Shown: in pieces, positions 56,081 through 64,000 of the stretch
Layout: each line of letters starts with the position of its first letter
Position numbering within the stretch: position 1 is the stretch's first letter
The notes under the pieces: model-generated
Told to the model about the DNA's origin: nothing
Seen by the model: only the letters and a program-made list of their open reading frames with translations
Databases searched by the model: none
Assembly: GCF_025766255.1 (NCBI RefSeq)
Contig: NW_026516666.1
Span: forward strand, 62,001 to 126,000
Direction of reading: 5' to 3'
DNA: 64,000 nucleotides
Source of the DNA: Zychaea mexicana
Lineage: Eukaryota; Mucoromycota; Mucoromycetes; Mucorales; Lichtheimiaceae
Made by a program: the position numbers and the translations under genes

Positions 56081-58454
56081 TTATCGTCGGTCGCGAGAGC
56101 CCATGGAGGTCTTGCCACTGAACAAATGCTTGGGCATCTTGGTCTGGATCGATCGGTCCGAGTCGCCACGCTTGCCAAACTTGTTGTTCTGGACCTGTAC
56201 CAGCTTCTTTTGCTTATCGGCTTCCTTCTTTTGCTTGACGTTGCGGAAACCAAGGTTGCTCATCTCCTGAGTCATCACTTCGTCTCGGGCAGCTGCATCG
56301 GCGTCCTTGACAGCTTCATCGGGAATAGCTTCCGCGCGAGTACGCTTGCGACCTGCAGCACTTGCCTTTGTACGTTCCACAGCAGCGTCGGCATCAATGC
56401 CCATTTTGCTCAAGTGAACGTTCATGTCGTCCACAGTTGCAGTCTATTATACTCTCTTGTTAGCACATTTCTCTTTGTATACTACGAAACAAATGATCAA
56501 GTACGTACCTTGGTGGTAATCTTCTTTGGAAGCACGTTGTTCTTGCTGCCACGAGCTGCACGATGCGCTTGGACAATGAGTCTCTTGCGTTCCCGAATAG
56601 CGTCAGCTGTGCTTCGAAGCTCTTCTTCATCCGAGTCCATCTGCATTAAATACAACAAAAGGATTGTTAAATTAAGCACACAATGCCAATGAACCACATG
56701 CTAAGCAGTAGTAGGATCATGGTGAAAGAACTTACGATGGGCTCGTTGTTGTCATAGAATCCTTCCTTCTCAAGACGTTCTTCTTCACGCTCGAGGGCAT
56801 CAAGCTTCTCTTCGATTTCGGGATCGATAAAGTCAGCGACATTGTGGCCTTCCCAGAACTCAGGGATGGTGTCTTTCTTCCAATCCTCATCGGCAAGCAA
56901 GTATTTCTTCTTGAGATCGACGCTGTAAACACCAGCACCACCTGCTTCGACCTCGAGGTCCTTCTCCAATTTCGGTCTGTTAGGATCATTGACATCATAC
57001 TTGGCCTTGCTCAAAGCACCGTCAGGGATATTGGGCAGACGAGCCACAGTGTCTCTGGCAGTGGGCATGGCAAGATGGATCTTATTGATCACGTCGTTGA
57101 TCTTGTTACCAGACATCTTCATTTCGACACGAGCGGCCAAAAGTTTGTCACAAGCATTGTTACGCACGGCCATGACACCTTCTTCGGAATAGCACGACAT
57201 GGTCAACACAGTAGCGGCGTCTTGGTTCATGATTTCCTCAATCCAGGCACGTTGTTCGGCAGGAAGATCTTCAGGCTTGACCTGATCAATCTTGTTGATC
57301 ACAAGAACGATTGGCTTGTTGGCAAAGAGGGGCTTGATGTTGTGGAAAAGCTTGACCTGATGACGATTCCCACAAAGCACACACGACAAAACGGCGTTAA
57401 AATTTCTTTTTTCTCTCTCTCTTACACATATACATATTCCCCCTTCCAGGCCTTCCTTAGTTCTCTTACCTGATCCTCAACACTGTAGCCACACTGTTCG
57501 GACAAATCCATGAAATACATGACACATGATCGCAAATGGGCCATGGCAGTAATGGACTGCATCTCAATGGTATTACGCTCCTCCAAGGGATGATCCAAGA
57601 TACCGGGCGTATCAATGACTTGCCATCGCATATACTTGTAATCCATGTGGCCGACAAACAAGGACTTCGTGGTGAAAGCGTAGGGTTGGACATCGACATC
57701 AGCGCGGGTGATTTTGTTGATGAAACTCGATTTGCCCACGTTGGGATAACCACAGATCAACAACGTGCGGGTGTTGGGATCAATCGATGGGAGACGAGAC
57801 AAATGCTGTCGAACTTGTTCCAAGTATGCTAAGCTGTCCTTTTGACGTTTCATGATCGTGGCCATTCTATATTCCAAGAATTATTTTTTTTTTTTTTTCA
57901 GTTGTGATTCCTATTGAAAGACAGGTTTTTTCCCCCAAGTCAAGAATTATCCATCAGATTATGTACCTTCCCAAGGCAGCACGCTTCAACTGTTTACAGC
58001 GGTACAACGAATCACCAAACTTGAGCAAACGAACATAATCCTTTGCTACTTGGTCAATCAAGTGGCGTGCTGTGTTGATTTGACCCAAAGCCAACTTGTA
58101 ATGATCCTTGTCGTATAACACGTTCATGAGATCGGCATAGAATGGGTGAACGTCCTACATGAATTCCCTTTTTGTGTCAGCAGATCTCTCTTTTCCTCAT
58201 ATATCACAAGCTTCAATCATAACAACACATACGTCCAACTTTGGGAATTCGTCCAAGATAGCCTTGAACTTTTCTTCAAAACTATCTTGGGTGAATTTGA
58301 CCTTGCGCATATAAAATTGTCGAATACGGCCAATGTTGTAGTTTTTGCGAATGACTGTAGGGGTCTTGCGCTGGGTCTTTGACAAGATAATGTCAATAAA
58401 GTCAGTGGCCGTAGGCACCGGCTCGATCTTTTTAAAGTTGTAAAGCGAGGACAT
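56081..58454 (-). CDS. NOG1: nucleolar GTP-binding protein 1 (60S ribosome assembly GTPase)
   Basis: Six exons (58454-58233, 58154-57967, 57866-57470, 57356-56736, 56640-56509, 56443-56081) encode 640 aa, near the usual family length. Nog1 joins pre-60S particles in the nucleolus and follows them to the cytoplasm. Seen: the conserved N-terminal helical part ([20 protein letters not shown]), G1 GYPNVGKS (176-183), G3 DTPG (222-225), G4 NKID (290-293), then the NOGCT region and a long basic C-terminal tail containing RRKRTR-like clusters and ending [12 protein letters not shown]. All family hallmarks are intact. The gene is convergent with HMG-CoA synthase. Confidence 0.95.
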
Positions 58455-60660
58455 TGAAAGGTGTTTTCTTGATAAAGATCGAGTTGTTCTGCTGTGGGAA
58501 AGGGGGAGGGGGGGAGGGTGCACACACAAAGGGAAAAAAAAAGTTTCTTTTTCGAGGACAGAAACGGGGATAATAATGCTGCGAATAATAAATTTCTAAA
58601 GCGGCAGGAACTTTTTGGGTGGCTTGTTTTTCTTTCTCTTGGGGAGCGGCAGACCAACCACAGAGGAAGACGGACCGATACGTTTGTGTAACCATGGGAC
58701 CTGTCAGTTAAAAACATGGATCTCCACGGATGCATTTGTTCCAACGACTATCGATGATTGTGAGTAGTGGCTTCCAGCTCGTTTTTGATGCCATAGGACT
58801 CTACACATCTTAGCACAAAGTGATACTTCTTGGCTGAACGTTCAAGAGTGTAATGCTGGGCTTTACGTGGACATAAATGCAATTTCACGGACGTTGTTGT
58901 AGCCTCTTTAACCTTTTCCTCGTCGCACGCTTTACTGAACTGTCTTGCTGCTACCGGATCCTTTTAAGAGAGCCCTTAAGTCTTACAAGCTTTCTCTAGT
59001 CGATAGTCCCTGTTTGCACCCTCGACGTCAAAAACTACACGATGCATCAAATGTGCGCTGCGTCGTGCTGCCCTGATGATTTTCGTAGCAGCGCACGTTG
59101 ATAATGCATGCATACAATTGCAGACGTACGGATATAGACAACGTGCACTTGCAGCGTATATAGAGTATATATACTGTGAGCCACAACCTTTCGCGCCAAC
59201 GCCTCTTTTTGGAATAAACTATAGGATACTTTTTTTTTTCCGAATTAACAATGACCGACAGCATGTACAGTGTTCTATTTTCTCACACATCAACACGGCT
59301 CATTACATACATGCAATGTATGATACATAGGCCAGCCCCAGTTGCTATAGAAGACTACTTTGTACCGATATTAATATTTGTACCCCGTTTTTACAGCCGA
59401 TTCTTTCTTTGAAATACCACTGAATAAGTCACCCTATAAATAACGTCACTTTGTTGTCTTATCTGTCAAAGACGATGTTACGATACGTTCCCTTGAAAAT
59501 ATTATTATAGGTCTTGGTGTGTCCCCATTAAACTGGCCACTCACCTATCAGTTAGCCATTTCCGTTCCAATCATGTATAGTTCTTATATATTTATTTTGC
59601 ATTGACCTGTTTGAAGTTCTCAAAGAAAAGTTGCAGACATATGAGATATTGCAAAACCAAAGGGTTGCAACAAACCAGAGTATCATACAACTGTAGCGAG
59701 ATCTATTATCTTTTAATTGTATATATATAAGCACGGTAAACATATATACAAAGAGTGCCAATTGCTACGTACGATGCTTTACTATCATACGCAATAATAT
59801 GCGTCGTTATTTTTAGTCGATCGTAGGTAGGTTATTCAATATCAACATATCAAGAGCAAATAGAAGATATATAACAATATACTCCTCAAAAATAATCCTA
59901 GGTTTAGCAACGCTGTTCTTGCTGTCATTTGCTTCACACTTTCATTAAAATCATCTGTCACTCACTATAGATGATGACAATGATGATAGCTCAAGGAGCT
60001 CAAAGGAAAATCACATATTATCATTGGGTCGTAAATAATCGCAACAGGCCTAGCAGTAGCGCTTCGTGCAAAATAACAAAAAAGTGGACAGCCCCTTAAT
60101 TTCTTCCTTGTAGTAGTGTATTCTTCACTTTGAGCATATGGGATCTCCTAATCCTCAAAAGCAGTAGTAGAATCTTGTTTGATGCATCGTCTACCGTGTT
60201 GTTCAAGGTCAGCGCGGATGATATTCCTCCACTCTGCTCTCTCCTGAAACCCGCAATTACTATCGACCCACTTCCACTCCTATCAAACTAAGTCTTTCTG
60301 TATGTGTCTGTCTGTCTCTTTCTTCCTTCTTTTTTCTTGTTTTCTTCTTTGTCTGTATTATCATTAATATTTTTAAAATATACTTTTTTTAACTTAAAAG
60401 TTTTTTTAATCTGATTCCTACTGTTTTCTAATTTTTTACCGCGACGACGACAGCCAGCTTGCGCTATAATACGAATAGAGAACGTTATATACATCAACAC
60501 AAGAAGCGATACTCTCAATAATACACAGGATTAAACACCGCCCCACACCACCACACGTTGTACACAATAGCACACGATGATGAATACGCAGCAAGGTAGT
60601 AAATCATAGCTTCTTAAAGTTTTAATTCGTCGAGAACCAGCTTTTATGTGAGAAAACTCG
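58455..60660. other. intergenic, 2.2 kb
   Basis: Starts with the NOG1 promoter (G- and A-rich tract at 58500-58550 on the plus strand) and continues as AT-rich DNA. No supported gene. The signal peptide exon expected for the membrane protein gene at 60666-63350 may lie here but I could not identify it. Confidence 0.4.
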
Positions 60661-60665
60661 AATTG

Positions 60666-63350
60666 TTACTGATGACGATGATATAACGACAGCCGATGTA
60701 GCACCATGTGGAGCGAACGGTAATATGGATACCGTCTGCTCACCGCTGAGAGGAGAAATCTGGCAGAACAACACTTGGCATCAGATTTCATGGAATCCAA
60801 CGTAAGAAAAGAAACATATCTAAACAGGACTATGGATTTGAACTCAGTATGATTCACATTGCATTTGCTTCATAAAATATGCATATACCATAGCTATCCG
60901 ACCTATGTTGCAGACGTGAGTTTATTGCCGAAAAGCACGTAATCAAACATGTTATGTGTCTAATTCTTTTTCTCTTGTGGCAATACATACAATAGGAAAT
61001 CATAAGCATCTATCTATATTATGTCAAAAACTACCAAAATACAATGGTCAAAAACTGGACCCATATTCTACCCAGGCGATCCAACTATCCTGTACTTGTC
61101 GAAGACTCTTGGTTTCCAATTGAATTTCAAGGCGACGCTATCCACGAGGGCCTTATTTATATTGTCGGAGGCAATGTAGATCCGGAACAAGAGATGACCA
61201 ACCGATATACCGATTATCCGGCGCCAATACCTATTCAAGTTGTTAAACGTAATTGTTAAAAAAAAAGGGAGGGGGGGGGGCAGTTGAAGGAAGGGATAGA
61301 GGAGAGATCATAAGGGGGCGGTTTTTCATTTGTTTCGTGTGATGGTGTTTTCCATCGCTCCACCTAGCTGTCTGGAAAAAAAAGAATCATAATGATATGG
61401 AATTTTGTAGAAAATGAGACGACTGTATCAGCGAATAACGAAACAGAACTGATTGACGCGAATAATAATGAAACAGCGAATCGTGGAGGTAGTGAGAGTA
61501 GTGCATTGCAGCCTTGGGTAATTGCTATTGTCGTGGTAGCCTGTGTTGCAGCCGTGGCAGCATGTATTATCATGGCATGGGCCATACGCCATGTCCGACG
61601 GCGCAAACTTGTCTTTGATGAAAAGGGTCATGTTGGTAAGGTTTCACCCTCAGTTCTTTATAAAGTTCAATTAAAAGTCATTAAAAGCCTCGTATTGGAT
61701 TTGATAGAAGTGGGCGGGATCGGCGGGCCGATGACAACAGCAACAGCCAGGAGTATACCCAATTCATCAATCAAGTATCCTGACAGCCATCATTTGAAAA
61801 ACGACAGCAGTTTCATGTTACCGTCCACGCCCGTGATGGATGGATCCATACGTAGTCAACACTACCGTCAGCCACCATCGTTGTCGTCACGCATCGTACT
61901 GGATCGGGGAAGCACCTGTGTTTCAGACAGCAACATGCTTGTTCGGCCACAATCTGTCGCCTCTTGTAGTAATATATCCACTCCCTCCATCAACGACGCT
62001 CCTCCCATCTCTTCCGCCGACGCCGTCATGATTGCTGACACCTTCCGGCAACGTATGCGAAGACCTGAATGGCAACAGCAACAACAGCAGCATCAAGAAA
62101 AGCAACAAGAACATGAAGAAGAATCGAAACGACGACAGTTGAGCGAAGAGTTGTTGAAAAAAGAGCTGGCGGCGGAAGGGACGTTGATGAAAAAAATCAG
62201 TAACCGAGCACATTTGCTTGGTGCATTTTCAGATGATAACGCACACGACGGTGACGCTCATAAGAATACTGACGATAAAACCAATCATGGCGCCGCTGGA
62301 GACCGTGAAAATCATCGCAACGGCGTTGAAGACGACGGCGACACTGATAAGAATTCTGACGATAATAGCAATCATGGCACCGCTGGAGACGGTGAAAATC
62401 ATCACAACGACGTTGACGACGACGGTGACACTCATCAGAATGCTGACGATAAAACCAACCACGGCGCCTCTGGAGACCGTGACAATCATCGCAACGACGT
62501 TGGAGACAATGGTGACGCTCATAAGAATTCTGACGATAATAGCAATCATGGCACCGCTGGAGACGGTGAAAATCATCACAACGACGTTGACGACGACGGT
62601 GACACTCATCAGAATGCTGACGATAAAACCAACCACGGCGCCTCTGGAGACCGTGACAATCATCGCAACGACGTTGGAGACAATGGTGACGCTCATAAGA
62701 ATTCTGACGATAATAGCAATCATGGCACCGCTGGAGACGGTGAAAATCATCACAACGACGTTGACGACGACGGTGACACTCATCAGAATGCTGACGATAA
62801 AACCAACCACGGCGCCTCTGGAGACCGTGACAATCATCGCAACGACGTTGGAGACAATGGTGACGCTCATAAGAATTCTGACGATAATAGCAATCATGGC
62901 ACCGCTGGAGACGGTGAAAATCATCACAACGACGTTGACGACGGTGACACTCATCAGAATGCTGACGATAAGACCAACCACGGCGCCTCTGGAGACCGTG
63001 ACAATCATCGCAACGACGTTGGAGACAATGGTGACGCTCATAAGAATTCTGACGATAATAGCAATCATGGCACCGCTGGAGACGGTGAAAATCATCATAA
63101 TGATGTTGACGACGGTGACACTGATAAGAATTCTGACGATAATAGCAACCATGGCGCCGCTGAAGATGGTCAAAATCATTGCAACGACGTTGAAGACGAC
63201 GGTGACACTGATAAGAATTCTGACGATAATAGCAACCATGGCACCGCGGGAGACCGTGAAAATCATCACAATAACGACGAAGACGACGGCGACGGCGACG
63301 ATAAATCCAATAACAATAGCAATGTCAGTTCTTCATCGCGACGTCTTTAA
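60666..63350 (+). CDS. single-pass membrane protein with extracellular domain and long N/H/D repeat tail (5' end unresolved)
   Basis: Exons recognised: about 60666-60801 (5' limit uncertain), 60894-60915 (22 nt), 60996-61248, 61411-63350, with consistent phases. The outer part has APCGANGN...CSPLRGEIW followed by NNTWHQISWNPT, YPTYVAD and SNYPVLVEDSW. This resembles fungal Ser/Thr-rich or GPI-type cell-surface domains. N-glycosylation sequons (NET, NNET) then lead to a membrane helix (VIAIVVVACVAAVAACIIMAW) and a basic stop (RHVRRRK). The cytoplasmic part is low complexity, with Gln-rich and coiled segments followed by about a dozen 29-residue N/H/D-rich repeats. A 72-nt in-frame stretch, 61636-61707 (gtaagg...gatag), could be a further intron. 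No start codon with a signal peptide was found. A surface sensor or adhesin role is only a guess. Confidence 0.6.
62235..63300 (+). repeat. 87-bp repeats arranged as 174-bp higher-order units
   Basis: Within the membrane protein, 29-codon monomers alternate between two types (HKNSDDNSNHGTAGDGENHH and HQNADDKTNHGASGDRDNHR). The pair recurs at 174-bp spacing (starts near 62431, 62605 and 62779), then once at 171 bp (62950) after loss of one Asp codon. The flanking monomers are more diverged. The monomer length is a multiple of three, so all copies stay in frame. Confidence 0.9.
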
Positions 63351-63488
63351 AAACCGATAAAACAACCTTCCTCTCCCTTCTACCTTTTACATATTTATAC
63401 ATATACTTTTTTCTTTCTCTGTGTTCGTGTATGCTTTTTTTTTATAATAATAATATTTATATAAAAAGAAAGGAGAAAGAGAGTGATA

Positions 63489-63956
63489 TTATACAATTCT
63501 TGGTGCAAGCGAGACAGCCTTCATCCAGTTCTTTTGTCGCAATTCAGCAGCCACGACACCTAATACACGAGTGCCGAGAGGTTCCTTTTTGCTGTTGAGG
63601 AGAATGCATGCATTGTCGTCGAAACGAATGTATCGTCCGTCCGGTCGTGCCATTTCTTTTTTGGTTCGTACAACAAGAGCGTGCTTCACCTCACCCTTCT
63701 TGACTTTTTGTGATGCTGCTTGGCCGGTAAGGTTGGGGTTAATGGGTCGTGCGCGTTTTACCACACATACAATTTCGTCGCCTATTATTATGTTAATGTT
63801 CGCTTTAGTACAACTTAAAAAAAACACTCGTTCAAAATGAAGAAGCCAATTTCTACCAGCGCGAGCGAATCGTGCACCACTCATGACTCGAATGCATTCA
63901 GCGACAATGGCGCCAGAGTTGTCAATGACATTGAGTGTGCCTTTTAATCCAATCAT
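63489..63956 (-). CDS. mitochondrial large ribosomal subunit protein uL14m
   Basis: Two exons (63956-63857 and 63781-63489) encode 130 aa. Seen: the uL14 start MIGLKGTLNVIDNSGA, AECIRVMSG, GDEIVCVVKRARP and the C-terminal KHALVVRTKKE...GRYIRFDDNACILLN with GTRVLGVVAAELR. uL14 binds 23S-type rRNA at the subunit interface. The mitochondrial assignment rests on likeness to bacterial-type L14 (for example DNACILLN and KKEPLGTRV); the yeast counterpart is MRPL38. A cleavable presequence is not evident, as in other uL14m proteins. The intron interrupts after FARAG. The gene is convergent with the membrane protein gene, 138 bp away. Confidence 0.9.
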   Translation of the reverse strand: MIGLKGTLNVIDNSGAIVAECIRVMSGARFARAGRNWLLHFERVFFLSCTKANINIIIGDEIVCVVKRARPINPNLTGQAASQKVKKGEVKHALVVRTKKEMARPDGRYIRFDDNACILLNSKKEPLGTRVLGVVAAELRQKNWMKAVSLAPRIV

Positions 63957-64000
63957 GGTAGTCTATGTGGTTAAGCTGTGTCGGGTTGTTTACAAGGAAA

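Noticed and set aside
60288..60518. 76-codon minus-strand ORF beginning with a hydrophobic stretch
   Set aside because: Begins with a non-ATG codon and turns into Lys/Asn-rich low complexity. No splice continuation found, and it is not on the strand of the nearby membrane protein.
62229..63269. 346-codon minus-strand ORF over the same array
   Set aside because: Same explanation: a repetitive hydrophobic shadow of the repeat with no independent start context.
62218..63360. 380-codon plus-strand ORF in another frame of the N/H/D repeat array
   Set aside because: Frame openness follows from an 87-bp monomer repeated in phase. The protein is Ile/Thr-rich low complexity and the frame of the membrane protein runs through the same DNA.

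Overview
The window is nuclear DNA of a fungus. Introns are abundant, short (about 50-120 nt, one or two near 170) and mostly GT-AG. The genes are fungal: a Zn2Cys6 regulator, an Ark1/Prk1-type kinase, ILV6, a MIC26/MIC27-type MICOS subunit, HMG-CoA synthase, NOG1, mitochondrial uL14, long-chain acyl-CoA synthetase and a P450. The intron density, F-box relics, MULE-type transposase relic and protein style suggest an early-diverging lineage, probably Mucoromycota. That placement is an inference, since no marker here fixes the species. Exon joins were worked out by hand from splice consensus, reading phase and family similarity. Every multi-exon model listed as a complete CDS closes in frame.

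Layout. 1-7.9 kb: a relic endonuclease fragment, a TPR/glyoxalase II-like fusion gene (1314-2995) and a long-chain acyl-CoA synthetase (3933-6707). 7.9-13.5 kb: a 5.6-kb segment (copy A) with a decayed F-box/LRR gene and a small membrane ORF. 14.5 kb: tRNA-Ile(AAT). 16.4-22.9 kb: an Ark/Prk kinase (-), a MICOS subunit (+) and the acetolactate synthase regulatory subunit (-). 23.16-28.99 kb: a hAT-like element with imperfect terminal inverted repeats and an 8-bp target duplication. It holds copy B, a circularly permuted version of copy A. 29.5-32.5 kb: a macrodomain protein (-) and an unrecognised 207-aa protein (-). 34.9-38.6 kb: an F-box protein (-) and a regulator with two zinc clusters (-). 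39.0-41.4 kb: a secreted repeat protein made of tandem phase-0 exons, each with a dibasic site. 43-44.5 kb: a MULE-type transposase relic. 44.6-47.0 kb: a cytochrome P450 (-). 48.2-48.7 kb: a decayed paralogue of the repeat protein. 52.0-58.5 kb: a GUCD1-like protein (+), HMG-CoA synthase (+) and NOG1 (-). 60.7-63.35 kb: a single-pass membrane protein with a long N/H/D repeat tail (+). 63.5-63.96 kb: mitochondrial uL14 (-).

Most intact genes are housekeeping functions with no operon-like logic: lipid activation, sterol precursor synthesis, branched-chain amino acid synthesis, ribosome assembly, mitochondrial structure and translation, endocytosis. Two signals stand out. The first is the pair of permuted 5.6-kb copies, which implies a circular DNA intermediate followed by capture in, or insertion into, a hAT-like element. 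The second is the secreted Kex2-type repeat precursor, whose exon-plus-intron units have been amplified and homogenised. It has a dead paralogue about 7 kb away and a P450 gene between the two.
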